Notes: generated from the letters alone by a model not told the origin. Shown: positions 1 through 10,445, counted from the stretch's first letter. The stretch is DNA of 64,000 bases from Alphaproteobacteria bacterium (GCA_009691045.1 SHWC01000002.1:1-64000); one strand, 5' to 3'. Translations and numbers: made by a program.

Positions 1-210
1 ATTTATGAGGGCGTCACTCGTTCGCCCAGCGCCGGCGAACGCTTTATCGCTCGCACCTAATATTCCCGAGTTTGATTCGAATGGCACGTCGAAAGCTTTA
101 TCGCGATCGGCGTCGACGTCACCGAGCAGCGCAAGACCGAGCGCCGCATTCGCGAAAGCGAACACGAAATCCGCCTGATCAACGATTCGGCGCCGATTGT
201 TATCGCGCGT

Positions 211-1077
211 TTGGATAACGACCGCCGCTACCGCTATGTCAACGCCCATTACGCCAAAATGCTGGCGCGGCCGGCGGAGGATTTCGTCGGTCGGCACGCG
301 CGCGAAGTCGTTGGCGATGTCGCCTACGACCTCCGCGAACCTTTTATCGCACGCACGCTGGCGGGCGAGATGGTAAATTATGAAACCGAAATCGAAACCC
401 CGACCGCGGGGCGGCGAATTCTCTCGCACACCAGCATCCCCATGAAGGACGCCGATGACGCAATTGACGGGTATCTCGTCGTCGCGATCGATGTGACAGA
501 GCGACGTGAGGCGGAAGACGCGCTCACACACAAGACCGAACAGCTTGAACTCATTCTTGACGCTCTGCCCGTTCTCGCCGCGCAGATCGACGCCAATTAC
601 CGCTATCGTTTCGTCAATCGCGCTTATGCCGAATTCTACGGTGTTCCCGCCGAGCAAATCATCGGCCAAACCGTCGAGCAATTTCTTGGCAGCGAACGTT
701 GGGCCCTGGTGAAGCCCTATGATGACGCGGCCTTGAACGGCAAGACCATGAAATTCACGGCGTCGCACAAACGGGCCGGTGAAGAACTCAGTCTCGACAC
801 GATCGTCATGCCCGATCAAGTCGGCGCCGGCAATATTCAAGGCTATCTGGTCTTCTGTCAGGATGTGACCGAGACCCTCGCCAACGCGCGTGCTCTTGCC
901 GCGGCCAAGGAAGGCGCGGAAGCGGCAAATCGCGGCAAGTCTGAGTTCCTCGCCACGATGAGCCACGAAATCAGAACACCGATGAACGGCATCATCGGCA
1001 TGACCGATCTTCTGCTCGATAGCTCGCTCGATCCGCAGCAGCGCAATTTTGCCGATACCGTTCTCGATTCGGCGTAG
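211..1077 (+). CDS. PAS-PAS-HisKA N-terminal part of a hybrid sensor histidine kinase (interrupted by in-frame TAG)
   Basis: PAS-like repeats ([34 protein letters not shown]) and H-box [23 protein letters not shown] ends at TAG 1075-1077 in the middle of the HisKA helix. The same frame continues at 1084. Confidence 0.75.
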   Translation: MDNDRRYRYVNAHYAKMLARPAEDFVGRHAREVVGDVAYDLREPFIARTLAGEMVNYETEIETPTAGRRILSHTSIPMKDADDAIDGYLVVAIDVTERREAEDALTHKTEQLELILDALPVLAAQIDANYRYRFVNRAYAEFYGVPAEQIIGQTVEQFLGSERWALVKPYDDAALNGKTMKFTASHKRAGEELSLDTIVMPDQVGAGNIQGYLVFCQDVTETLANARALAAAKEGAEAANRGKSEFLATMSHEIRTPMNGIIGMTDLLLDSSLDPQQRNFADTVLDSA

Positions 1078-1083
1078 GCTCTA

Positions 1084-2901
1084 TTGCTCCTGATCAACGA
1101 CATTCTCGATATTTCTAAACTCGAGGCCGGCCGAATCGAACTTGAATCGACGCCCTTCTTGCTCGACGAAATGATCGAAGTCGCCCTCAAACCGAACCTG
1201 CCTCGCGCCGCGGAGCACGCCAACGAAATCACATTGTTCATCGAACCCGGCTTACCGAACGCGCTGAGCGGCGATCCGGGGCGCTTACGTCAAATTCTGC
1301 TCAACCTGATCGGCAACGCGGTCAAGTTCACCAAAAATGGCGCGATCACACTCAAGGTCTCGCGTCAAGGTGGCGATGATACCCGCCCATTATTGCGCTT
1401 CGAGGTGATCGACAATGGGCCCGGCATTTCGCCCGCGATTCGCCCAAAGCTGTTCCAGAAATTTACCCAAGCCGATAGCTCGATCGCGCGCAGCTTCGGC
1501 GGCACCGGCCTTGGCCTCTCGATCTGTCGCGAAATCGTCACCCTGATGAGCGGCAATATCGACGTCAAAAGCGAACCCGGCCATGGCGCGACATTCTTCT
1601 TCACGCTGGCGCTGCCGCGCTCGGAACATGCCAGCCCCGAAATCGCGCCAAAGCTGCTTGGTGGCATTCGCCTTCTGCTTGCGGACGACGACCCGCTCGG
1701 TGTCTCGCTGGCGCGCCTGCAACTCGAAGCGGCCGGCGCAATCGTCCATGCTGTGGCCTCCGCCGAAGAAGCGCTCCTTGCTGCACGCACGCAGCGTGAC
1801 GGACCGGACCCGTTCGATGCGATTCTGCTCGATCAGCGCCTGAAGGGGCCGCTAGCGCGCGACCTCGTTCGCGCATTCCGAGCCAAGAGTGGGCCCTCGC
1901 AGCTTCACCTGATCGCGATCGGCGGCCGTACCGAGCGCATTGGGTCGGACGAAGCATCGCGTGGCGCAGGGTTCGATGCCTGGATCGAAAAGCCGACGCG
2001 ACCCCGCTTGATGATCGAGGCCATTGCGCGCGTCTGCGGCCGCTTGGACGCACCCTCTGGCACCACGGTCGATCAAAGCAAAACGCTAGCGCCCTCGCCC
2101 GCGCGCCAAGTAGACGACAATTTGCGTCTGACCATTCTCTTGGCCGAAGACAACGCCATCAATCAGCGCCTTGCCATCACCCTTCTCGAAAAGGAGGGGC
2201 ATAAGGTCGAAGTGGTGTCCAACGGCCAGCTCGCCGTCGAAGCGGTCGAACGCCGTGATTACGATCTCGTGCTGATGGACGTTCAGATGCCGGAGGTCGA
2301 CGGGCTCGAAGCGACAAAGCGCATCCGCGCCCTTTCCGGTGCCCGCAGCCAAGTACCGATCATCGCAATGACCGCGAACGCCATGAAGGGCGATGAGGAC
2401 ACCTGCCTGGCTGCCGGCATGAACGGCTATATGGCCAAACCGATCGACCGCCAGAAATTGTCCGACCTCGTGCGCGAATGGGGCGCGAGCGGCCGCTTGC
2501 GGCAACCCGATGCCGGGGCGCTTTCGGTCGGCGGTGACGAGCCGCCGATTATTCTGATCAAGCTACTCGACGATCTTGAGGCCCAAATCGGCCGTGACTC
2601 CTTGACCAAGCTGATTACCGAGCAGATGGAGGATACGCGCACACGGCTGAAAGACATTGGGCGCGCCCTTGCCGCCGGCGATCTCGATGCGGTCAAGCAA
2701 TTGGTTCACAGCCTGGTCAGCACGGCGGGCGGATTTGGCCTGATGATGTTATCGGCGCGCGCCGCGGCGGTTGAGCGCACCTGTCGCGACGGTCAACGGG
2801 CCACGGCCATCAGCCTGGCCGGCACGCTTGATGGCATTGCAAGTCGCTCACTTGATGCGCTGAGCGAACGCTATCCAGAGTGCGCCCGCAAAATCGCCTG
2901 A
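1084..2901 (+). CDS. HATPase-REC-REC-Hpt C-terminal part of the same hybrid histidine kinase
   Basis: INDILDISKLEAGRIELE continues the HisKA domain; N/G boxes (NLIGNAVKFT, DNGPGIS, GGTGLGLSICREIV), receiver motifs (LLADDD, LLAEDNAINQ, VLMDVQMPEVDGLEATKRIR), Hpt-like VKQLVHSLVSTAGGFG. Confidence 0.85.
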   Translation: MLLINDILDISKLEAGRIELESTPFLLDEMIEVALKPNLPRAAEHANEITLFIEPGLPNALSGDPGRLRQILLNLIGNAVKFTKNGAITLKVSRQGGDDTRPLLRFEVIDNGPGISPAIRPKLFQKFTQADSSIARSFGGTGLGLSICREIVTLMSGNIDVKSEPGHGATFFFTLALPRSEHASPEIAPKLLGGIRLLLADDDPLGVSLARLQLEAAGAIVHAVASAEEALLAARTQRDGPDPFDAILLDQRLKGPLARDLVRAFRAKSGPSQLHLIAIGGRTERIGSDEASRGAGFDAWIEKPTRPRLMIEAIARVCGRLDAPSGTTVDQSKTLAPSPARQVDDNLRLTILLAEDNAINQRLAITLLEKEGHKVEVVSNGQLAVEAVERRDYDLVLMDVQMPEVDGLEATKRIRALSGARSQVPIIAMTANAMKGDEDTCLAAGMNGYMAKPIDRQKLSDLVREWGASGRLRQPDAGALSVGGDEPPIILIKLLDDLEAQIGRDSLTKLITEQMEDTRTRLKDIGRALAAGDLDAVKQLVHSLVSTAGGFGLMMLSARAAAVERTCRDGQRATAISLAGTLDGIASRSLDALSERYPECARKIA

Positions 2902-4019
2902 TTCTTCCGCCCACCCGGGCTTGCGCCACGCACGTGGCGGATGACCTTTCGGGTCAAAGTCGGAAACGCGTGGCGATCAAATTCAGCCGGTGTCGACCAA
3001 AGCCCAACCGGGGCCTGCCCACCGGCCAAACGTGCGGTCATTACCGTCAATTCCAAGTCGAAATGCGTGAAGCCGTGCGCGACGACGCCCGGCAGCGGCC
3101 GCCATATGGCCTTGGCCGGCGCATGGCTTTGCGTGGACGCCTGATCGGGTGGTGTCGGTCCCCAAGGGGTTGAGGGCACCTCGATCATGCCGCCCAGCAA
3201 GCCTTCCTCCGCGCGACGCCGCAGCAGCACCGCGCCGTCGGCGCGTTCAAGCCAAAACACCGTGCCATAACGCCGCGGTTTCTCCTTGGCGGGCGCGCGG
3301 CGCGGCAAGTCCCCGGCAATGCCCGCTTTCCGCCCGGCGCATGCTTCGGCCCAGGGGCAAGCGAGGCACCCGGGCGCGCGTGGGGTGCAGACCGTCGCAC
3401 CGAGATCCATCAACGCCTGGGCATAATCGCCCGGACGTTTATCGGGCACCATAGTCGCGGCCAAGCGTTTAAGGTCCGGCTTAGCCTTGGGCAACGGTGT
3501 TTCGACGGCAAACAAGCGCGCCATGACCCGCTCGACATTGCCATCGACCACATTGGCCTTTTGCCCGAACGCGATGGCCCGAATCGCCGCGACAGTGTAA
3601 TCACCAACCCCCGGCAAAGCGCGAAGCGCCTCGGCATCCGCCGGCAACACGCCGCCATGCTGGGTCATAATCGCCTGGGCGGCCCGGTGCAGATTGCGCG
3701 CCCGGGCGTAATAGCCGAGGCCTTGCCAGGCATGGAGCACGTCATCGAGCGACGCGGCGGCCAACACCTCCACACGCGGAAAGCGCGCGATGAACCGGTC
3801 ATAATGGCCAGCCACGGTCGGCACGGTGGTTTGTTGCAGCATGATTTCGCTGAGCCAAACCCGGTAGGGCTCGGCGCTATGTCCCGCCTCTGCCCGCCAG
3901 GGCAAATGTCGGCGGTGACGGTCGTACCAAGCGAGAAGTCGCAAAGGCAGCGCGGTTTCAGCCGCGGACGCGCTCACACCCGTCGGCTTGGCTCCCCTCA
4001 ATACGCTCGGTTTCGCCAT
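2871..4019 (-). CDS. mutY: A/G-specific adenine DNA glycosylase
   Basis: WYDRHRRHLPWR, LSEIMLQQTTVPTV, ALPGVGDYTVAAIRAIAFG, and Fe-S Cys cluster CTPRAPGCLACPWAEAC. Confidence 0.95.
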   Translation of the reverse strand: MAKPSVLRGAKPTGVSASAAETALPLRLLAWYDRHRRHLPWRAEAGHSAEPYRVWLSEIMLQQTTVPTVAGHYDRFIARFPRVEVLAAASLDDVLHAWQGLGYYARARNLHRAAQAIMTQHGGVLPADAEALRALPGVGDYTVAAIRAIAFGQKANVVDGNVERVMARLFAVETPLPKAKPDLKRLAATMVPDKRPGDYAQALMDLGATVCTPRAPGCLACPWAEACAGRKAGIAGDLPRRAPAKEKPRRYGTVFWLERADGAVLLRRRAEEGLLGGMIEVPSTPWGPTPPDQASTQSHAPAKAIWRPLPGVVAHGFTHFDLELTVMTARLAGGQAPVGLWSTPAEFDRHAFPTLTRKVIRHVRGASPGGRKNQAILRAHSG

Positions 4020-4087
4020 GATTCCGCCACTCCGATGCTTACAATAGGGCTCACGCGACGAGTCGCGAAGCTAGGCCGTCGGTTCAG

Positions 4088-4579
4088 GTGATCATGACCA
4101 CAGAGAAGCACGGGACGGACCGCCGGGTCGGGCTAAAGCGCTTGGCCGATGTAACCCAATTGGCGACCAGGCCGATCTTGCGCGAACACGGCTTTGCGCT
4201 ACCCGCCATTCTATCCGATTGGGCCAATATCGTTGGCGAGGCGCTGGCGCGTGATTGTTCGCCCGAGCGTCTGGCGCGGGATGGCACGCTGACCATTCGG
4301 GTCGCCGGGCCCGTGGCCACAGAAATTCAACACCGCGAGCCGGAAATCCTGGAGCGAATCGCGACCTATTTTGGTCACCGGGCGGTGCGCCGGCTGCGTT
4401 TAGTACGCGGCCCCTTGCCGACTCCGGCGCCCCGCATCGTGTTGCCGACCCGCACCCTTGACGATCTTGAAGCCCATGCCATCGATCGGCTCACCGCGCC
4501 GATCGGCGACACCGCGCTGCGCCAGGCGCTCCGCCGTCTAGGCCGCGCTGTTTTCGGTGCCGAACGCCGGGCACCTTGA
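4088..4579 (+). CDS. DUF721 / DciA-like domain protein
   Basis: 163 aa; LSDWANIVGEALARDCSPERL...GTLTIRVAGPVATEIQHREPEILERIATYFG is typical DUF721. GTG start at 4088 or ATG at 4094. Confidence 0.75.
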   Translation: MIMTTEKHGTDRRVGLKRLADVTQLATRPILREHGFALPAILSDWANIVGEALARDCSPERLARDGTLTIRVAGPVATEIQHREPEILERIATYFGHRAVRRLRLVRGPLPTPAPRIVLPTRTLDDLEAHAIDRLTAPIGDTALRQALRRLGRAVFGAERRAP

Positions 4580-4626
4580 GGGCTGCGCAAGGTCCCCCTA
4601 TAATCCAATGCGTGCGCAGGAAGATC

Positions 4627-5280
4627 ATGACCGACAAACCATTGATTTCGCGCCGTTCGCTGTTGACCGTATTGACCGGCACAGCGGTGGTGGCGGCGGC
4701 GTCCAGCTATACCCTCGCTTATGCCTGGGCCAAGCCAAGTGGCGCCGCCAGCTGGGAGAACCCCGGCGATATGGCGGTCGGCAATCCGGAATCGCCGATC
4801 GTGGTGATCGAATATTTTTCGCTCACCTGCCCGCATTGCATGCGCTTCCACCGAGAGACCTATGCCGCGTTTCGCCGCCAATATGTCGAGACCGGCAAGG
4901 TGCGTTATATCTTACGGGATTACCCGTTCAACGCCCCAGCGCTCGACGCCGCCAAGCTCGCCCATTGCGGCGGTCCCGAACGCTATTTTCCCTTCATCGA
5001 AACGCTCTTTGAGCAATTCGAGAAATGGACGGGTCGCGGCGATTATATAGCGGCGTTGACCAAGATCGGTGAATTTGGCGGTGTTAGCGAAGCTGCGTTC
5101 AAGGCCTGCCTCAACGATAAGCAACTTGAGGCCCGCATCCTTTCCATCGCGCTTGAGGCCGAAACCAAATACAATATCCAGTCGACTCCCTCCTTCGTGA
5201 TCAATGGCAAGCTTCACGCGGGCGAAATGCGGATCGAGAAGTTCGCTAAAATCCTAGACGCACTGCTGCCTGAGAGCTGA
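4627..5280 (+). CDS. DsbA-family thiol:disulfide interchange protein with N-terminal signal
   Basis: Signal-like SRRSLLTVLTGTAVVAAASSYTLAYA; thioredoxin CxxC in YFSLTCPHCMRFH; TPSFVINGKL cis-Pro region. ATG at 4627 preferred over the longer ORF at 4576. Confidence 0.85.
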   Translation: MTDKPLISRRSLLTVLTGTAVVAAASSYTLAYAWAKPSGAASWENPGDMAVGNPESPIVVIEYFSLTCPHCMRFHRETYAAFRRQYVETGKVRYILRDYPFNAPALDAAKLAHCGGPERYFPFIETLFEQFEKWTGRGDYIAALTKIGEFGGVSEAAFKACLNDKQLEARILSIALEAETKYNIQSTPSFVINGKLHAGEMRIEKFAKILDALLPES

Positions 5281-5291
5281 GCGGGGGTCGC

Positions 5292-8200
5292 GTGCAATTC
5301 ACCAAATTGAAGCTGACCGGCTTCAAGTCGTTCATTGAGCCTGCTGAATTCGTCATCGAATCGGGCATGACCGGCATTGTCGGTCCGAATGGCTGCGGCA
5401 AATCGAACCTGGTTGACGCGCTACGCTGGGTGATGGGCGAAACCTCCGCCAAGCAAATGCGCGGCGGCGAGATGGACGACGTCATTTTCAGCGGCACGGA
5501 TCAACGCGCCGCCCGAAACGTCGCTGAAGTCGCGGTCGTGCTCGACAATACGTCGCGCCGGGCGCCGGCCGCCTTCAACGATGGCGACACCATTGAAGTG
5601 GTACGCCGCATTGAGCGCGGCGAGGGCTCCGTCTACCGGGTCAATGGCCGCGAAGTGCGCGCGCGCGACGTGCAACTCCTCTTCGCCGATGCGGCGAGCG
5701 GTGCGCACTCCTCGGCCATGGTTGGTCAAGGGCGGATCAACGACATCATCAACGCAAAACCCGCCCAGCGCCGCATCATCCTTGAAGAAGCCGCTGGCGT
5801 GACCGGCCTGCATGCTCGGCGCCACGAGGCCGAACTCAAGCTAAGAGCTGCGGAAACCAACCTCCTCCGCATTGCCGATGTCTTGGGCGCGCTCGATTCT
5901 CAACTCCAAGGGCTCAAGCGCCAAGCCCGTCAAGCCAGCCGCTATCGTCGCCTGTCCGAAAGCCTGCGCCGACTTGATGCGCTCGCGCTGCATTTGCGCT
6001 GGAACAACGCCCGGCAGGATGCCGCCGACGCGACCCAGGCGCTCGATGAGGCCAATCGCATCGTTGCCTCTTTGACCGGTGAGGTCGCCGCCGCGACCAC
6101 GGCCGAGACCGAGGCGGGCGAGGCTCTGCCCGCGCTGCGCCAAACCGAGGCCGAGCTTGGCGCGGCCCTGCATCGCCTTTCCGTCGCGCGCGAGGCACTC
6201 GAGGCCGAAGCACAGCGACTCGTCGAAGCCCGCTTGTCATTCGAAACCCGCTTGGCGCAGATCGCGACCGACGTCGAGCGCGAACAAGGCCTCGCCAATG
6301 ACGGCGCCGCCGCGCTGGAGCGCATCGCCGCCGAAATCGCCACGCTCAACGCCGCGATCGACGCCGAGGCCGAGGCCGAAGCCGCGGCGGAAGCCGCGCG
6401 CGCCGAGGCGGCGGAAACCGTGCGCACCCTCGATGAGCGCCTGACGTATTTGCTCGAAGAGGTCGCGACGACCGAGGCGAAGCGAAGCGCGACCGAGCGT
6501 AACCTCGTCGCGCTCATCGAACGCCGCCGGCGCATCGCCGATGAGCGCGACGCGATCGAGCGCGAGCGGGCCGAACTGGTTGCCCGTGCCGCCCAAGATG
6601 ACGACCGGCGCAGCACGACATGGGCTGTCAACGCGGCCGCCGATGCGGTCGCCAAAGCAAGGATTGCCTTCGACGACAGCGAGCAGACGCGGGAAAGGAC
6701 GCGCGCCTCGGCCAACATGGCGCGCGACCGCCTCCAAGCGATCGAGGCCGGCCTGGCGCGCCTCAAGGCCGAGCGCGATGCACTCGATTCGGTGTTCGGC
6801 AAGCGCGAACCCGGTTATGGCCCCTCGGTGGTTGACGTCATCACGGTCGAGCCCGGCTATGAGGCGGCGCTTGGTGCCGCACTTGGCGATGATCTCGATG
6901 CGCCGGAAAACGAACACGCGGCGATTCACTGGGCGACCTTGTCGCCGCTGATCGATCCGCCCGCACTGCCTGAGGGCGCCGCGCCCTTGAGCGCGGTGGT
7001 TGGCGCGCCGGCGGCCTTGGCTCGCCGGCTCTCGCAAGTCGGTGTGGTCGATGAAACCGATGGCCCGCGCCTGCGTCATGAATTGAAGCTGGGTCAGCGC
7101 TTGGTCACGCGCAGCGGAGCGATGTGGCGGTGGGATGGCTTTACGCTCGGGCGCGACGCGCCGACCACGGCCGCCACCCGCTTGAAGCAGCGCAATCGGC
7201 TGAACGCGCTCGGCGCTGAAATCAGCCAAATCGAACAAGAGCGCGATGAGGCGGCGGCGTTGAACGAAACCGCCGAAGCGCGTCTTCGTGTCGCCGAGGC
7301 CGACGCGGCAAAGGCCCGACACACCGCCGATGAAGCGCGCGATCTCTACCAGGCCGCGCATGACCGCAAGGCCAAGCTTGATTCCGCCGCCGCGGCCGAT
7401 GCCTCGCGACTCGAAGCCTTGGGCGAAGCGGCCGCCCGCCTCGCCACCGATATTTACGAGACCAGTTTCGCGGAGACCGAGGCCGAGGCCGCGTTGAGCG
7501 CCATGCCACCGGCCGATGAGGGCCGCGCGGCAACCATGCGCCTGCGCGATGAGCTGGCGATTGCGCGCGCCGCGCTCGACGATCGCGCACGCGCCCATGA
7601 CACGGTGCGCCGCGAGCGTGCCAACCGCGAAGCGCGGCTGAATAGCCTCGCGAGCGACCAGGCCTCGTGGACGCAACGGACCGAAGGCACCGCGCGCCGT
7701 TTGGCAGAACTCGACGGTCGCCGGGTCGATGCCGAGACAGGGCTGAAGGCTATCCTTGGTAAGCCCGACGAGATCGCCGCCAAACGCGACGATCTGTTGA
7801 ACGAGATCACCGCGATCGAAGCGCGCCGCCGCGATGCCGCCGATGCGCTGGCGCGCGGCGAAGCGGATTATGCCGAATGCGGCCGCACCCGGCGCGGCGC
7901 CGAACAGGCGCTCAGCACCAGCCGCGAGGAGCGCGTTCGGCTCGAAAGCCGGCTTGAACACGCGCGCACCGAGGAAGCGTCAGCCGTCGCCCAAATCCGC
8001 GAGCGGCTCGAATGCGAGCCCGAAGAGGCGCTGGCCCAGGCCGACCCGGAGCCCGACGAGGCGATCCCCGAGCTCGCCCAGGCCGAGGAGCGCATCCACA
8101 AACTGAGCCGCGAGCGCGAGGCGATCGGCCCGGTCAACCTTCGCGCTGAAATCGAGGCGCGCGAGCTCGAAGAGCAAATTGAAACGCTGACGCGCGAAAA

Positions 8201-8750
8201 GACCGATCTTGAGGCCGCGATCGCGCGCCTGCGCCAAGGCATCACCTCGCTCAACCGCGAGGGCCGCGAGCGCATTTTGGCCGCCTTCGGCGCGATCGAC
8301 CGCCACTTCCAGGTGCTGTTCACCAAGCTATTCGGCGGCGGCAACGCACACCTGATTTTGGTCGATTCCGATGACCCGCTCCAGGCCGGGCTTGAGATCA
8401 TGGCAAGCCCGCCGGGCAAACGTTTGCAATCGCTTTCGCTGCTCTCGGGCGGTGAAAAGTCTTTGACCGCGCTGGCCTTGCTGTTCGGCGCCTTCCTGAC
8501 CAACCCGGCGCCCATCTGTGTGCTGGACGAGGCCGACGCGCCGCTCGATGAATCGAATGTCGGGCGCTTCTGCGCGCTGATCGAGGACCTCTCCACTCAA
8601 GCCCAAACCCGTTTCATCGTGATCACCCATAATCGGATCACCATGGCGCGGGTCGATCGGCTTTATGGCGTCACCATGGCCGAACGCGGCGTTTCACAGC
8701 TAGTCTCGGTCAATCTGGATGCTGCGGAGCGCCTGCGCGAGACCGCCTGA
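5292..8750 (+). CDS. smc: Chromosome segregation protein SMC
   Basis: Walker A GIVGPNGCGKSNLVDALRWVMGE, signature LSLLSGGEKSLTALALLF, Walker B PICVLDEADAPLD, long coiled coil and hinge; 1152 aa; GTG start. Confidence 0.96.
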   Translation: MQFTKLKLTGFKSFIEPAEFVIESGMTGIVGPNGCGKSNLVDALRWVMGETSAKQMRGGEMDDVIFSGTDQRAARNVAEVAVVLDNTSRRAPAAFNDGDTIEVVRRIERGEGSVYRVNGREVRARDVQLLFADAASGAHSSAMVGQGRINDIINAKPAQRRIILEEAAGVTGLHARRHEAELKLRAAETNLLRIADVLGALDSQLQGLKRQARQASRYRRLSESLRRLDALALHLRWNNARQDAADATQALDEANRIVASLTGEVAAATTAETEAGEALPALRQTEAELGAALHRLSVAREALEAEAQRLVEARLSFETRLAQIATDVEREQGLANDGAAALERIAAEIATLNAAIDAEAEAEAAAEAARAEAAETVRTLDERLTYLLEEVATTEAKRSATERNLVALIERRRRIADERDAIERERAELVARAAQDDDRRSTTWAVNAAADAVAKARIAFDDSEQTRERTRASANMARDRLQAIEAGLARLKAERDALDSVFGKREPGYGPSVVDVITVEPGYEAALGAALGDDLDAPENEHAAIHWATLSPLIDPPALPEGAAPLSAVVGAPAALARRLSQVGVVDETDGPRLRHELKLGQRLVTRSGAMWRWDGFTLGRDAPTTAATRLKQRNRLNALGAEISQIEQERDEAAALNETAEARLRVAEADAAKARHTADEARDLYQAAHDRKAKLDSAAAADASRLEALGEAAARLATDIYETSFAETEAEAALSAMPPADEGRAATMRLRDELAIARAALDDRARAHDTVRRERANREARLNSLASDQASWTQRTEGTARRLAELDGRRVDAETGLKAILGKPDEIAAKRDDLLNEITAIEARRRDAADALARGEADYAECGRTRRGAEQALSTSREERVRLESRLEHARTEEASAVAQIRERLECEPEEALAQADPEPDEAIPELAQAEERIHKLSREREAIGPVNLRAEIEARELEEQIETLTREKTDLEAAIARLRQGITSLNREGRERILAAFGAIDRHFQVLFTKLFGGGNAHLILVDSDDPLQAGLEIMASPPGKRLQSLSLLSGGEKSLTALALLFGAFLTNPAPICVLDEADAPLDESNVGRFCALIEDLSTQAQTRFIVITHNRITMARVDRLYGVTMAERGVSQLVSVNLDAAERLRETA

Positions 8751-8813
8751 GCGACCGCGCTTGCGCCAAAAAGGATAAGTTATTTCAGACACTTGACCTG
8801 GGGTCACAAAACC

Positions 8814-8842
8814 TTGACAGGTCTTGGGCCGGTCACTATGGT
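8814..8842 (+). promoter_or_regulatory. Putative sigma70-type promoter for the atp (F0) operon
   Basis: TTGACA (8814-8819), 17-nt spacer, TATGGT (8837-8842), in the gap between smc and atpI. Confidence 0.6.
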
Positions 8843-8884
8843 TCGCCCGGCTTTTTGACCGCGGCCGGGGCGGAGCGGGATCAA

Positions 8885-9268
8885 ATGGCGCCACCTGATA
8901 AAGAACCGCCCTCGTTGGAGGATATCGACGCTCGCCTGCGCCGGGCCCGTGAGAAGGAATTACCCGGCGACGGTCTGAAAACCCCGTCAAGCAATCTCGG
9001 TCGCGCCTTCACGCTGGCGGTCGAGATGGCCGCGGCTCTCGCGGTCGGCGGCGGGATCGGTTGGTATCTCGACAAGTGGCTCGATACCAAGCCTTGGCTG
9101 CTGGTCGTTTTGCTGATCATCGGATTTGCGGCAGGGGTCAAGAACGTGATGCGACAAGTGAACCGCATCAATGTAGAAATTGAGAAGCAGGAACGAGACG
9201 CAGCCGAACAGGCCCAATCGGAACGACAAAAGAACGAACGACAAAAGAACGAACGCGATCAGGGGTAG
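8885..9268 (+). CDS. atpI: ATP synthase protein I (AtpI)
   Basis: Small two-TM protein (LAVGGGIGWYLDKWLDTKPWLLVVLLIIGFAAGVKNVMR) directly upstream of atpB. Confidence 0.85.
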   Translation: MAPPDKEPPSLEDIDARLRRAREKELPGDGLKTPSSNLGRAFTLAVEMAAALAVGGGIGWYLDKWLDTKPWLLVVLLIIGFAAGVKNVMRQVNRINVEIEKQERDAAEQAQSERQKNERQKNERDQG

Positions 9269-9277
9269 AGGGCGTAA

Positions 9278-10081
9278 GTGGCGTTAGCAAGCGAAGTCGG
9301 CACGGCAGTTGAGGCGACAGGCACGCACGCGGCGGAAGCCGCGGCGCATGGCGGCGAGAAGCACGGCCTGCTCGATCAGTTCAAGATCGACCGCTTCGTC
9401 GACATCGATCTAGGCTTCGACGCCTCGTTCAGCAATTCGAGCGCGATGATGGTGGCGACCGTCGTGCTGATTTCGCTATTCATGATTGTCGGCCTCGGCC
9501 GGCGCCGCCTGATCCCGGGCCGCATGCAAGGCATGGTCGAGGCGACCTATGAAATGGTCGCGCGCATGTTGGGCGATACCGTGGGCGGCAAGGGCGCGAA
9601 GCGCGCCTTTCCGATGGTCTTCAGCCTCTTCATGTTCCTCTTGTTCGGTAATTTGCTGGGGTTGATCCCCTACGCCTTCACCTTCACGAGCCACATCGTC
9701 GTCACCTTCATGTTCGCCGCCGTGATCTTCATCGGCGTGACGCTGTTGGGCTTGATCATCCACCGCCATCACTTCTTCAGCTATTTCGCGCCCTCCGGCG
9801 TGCCGATTTTCCTGATGCCGGTCTTGGTGCCGATCGAGATCATCTCCTATATCGCGCGGCCGATCAGCCTCTCGGTTCGTCTGTTCGCCAACATGATGGC
9901 CGGCCACACCATCCTCCACGTGTTCGGCACGTTCATCGCGGGCCTGGCCTTTTTCGGTTTCCTGCCGTTCGGCTTCATGGTCGCGCTTTATGGCCTGGAA
10001 ATTCTGGTCGCCTGCCTACAGGCCTATGTGTTTGCGATTCTGACCTGCCTTTACATTCGCGACGCGATCCATCTGCATTAG
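9278..10081 (+). CDS. atpB: F0F1 ATP synthase subunit a
   Basis: SLSVRLFANMMAGHTILHVF, GLEILVACLQAYVFAILTCLYIRDAIHLH. Confidence 0.96.
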   Translation: MALASEVGTAVEATGTHAAEAAAHGGEKHGLLDQFKIDRFVDIDLGFDASFSNSSAMMVATVVLISLFMIVGLGRRRLIPGRMQGMVEATYEMVARMLGDTVGGKGAKRAFPMVFSLFMFLLFGNLLGLIPYAFTFTSHIVVTFMFAAVIFIGVTLLGLIIHRHHFFSYFAPSGVPIFLMPVLVPIEIISYIARPISLSVRLFANMMAGHTILHVFGTFIAGLAFFGFLPFGFMVALYGLEILVACLQAYVFAILTCLYIRDAIHLH

Positions 10082-10142
10082 AAAAATGGCGCGCCGGGAG
10101 AACCCACCTCTCTAACCATACTGCAGCAAAGGGAAGACGATC

Positions 10143-10379
10143 ATGGACGCGGAAGCGGCAAAATTACTGGGCCAGTTCATCGGCATGGGCCTCGCCACCA
10201 TGGGTGTCGCGGGCGCCGGCGTCGGCATCGGCATCATCTTCGGCAATTTCATCTCGGCCGCCGGGCGCAACCCGGCCGCGGCGCCGAAGCTGTTCGGCAA
10301 CGTGCTGCTCGGCTTTGCGTTGACCGAAGCGACCGCGCTCTTCGCGCTCGTGATGGCCTTCATCATCCTCGGCAGCTGA
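10143..10379 (+). CDS. atpE: F0F1 ATP synthase subunit c
   Basis: [30 protein letters not shown] ... [20 protein letters not shown]. Confidence 0.97.
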   Translation: MDAEAAKLLGQFIGMGLATMGVAGAGVGIGIIFGNFISAAGRNPAAAPKLFGNVLLGFALTEATALFALVMAFIILGS

Positions 10380-10445
10380 TTGTCTAGACGGAGGCTCGTG
10401 AGACGGCCGGTATTCGGCCGCTCACTGGCCTGAGGAGTTCGCGCC

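Noticed and set aside
1075-1077. Programmed readthrough or amber recoding in the sensor kinase
   Set aside because: TAA and TGA stops also occur in the same frame upstream and no recoding structure was evident; decay or sequence error is simpler.
6237-7961. 574-aa minus-strand ORF opposite smc
   Set aside because: Antisense shadow ORF in high-GC DNA; low-complexity Arg/Gly/Ala composition, while the plus strand clearly encodes SMC.
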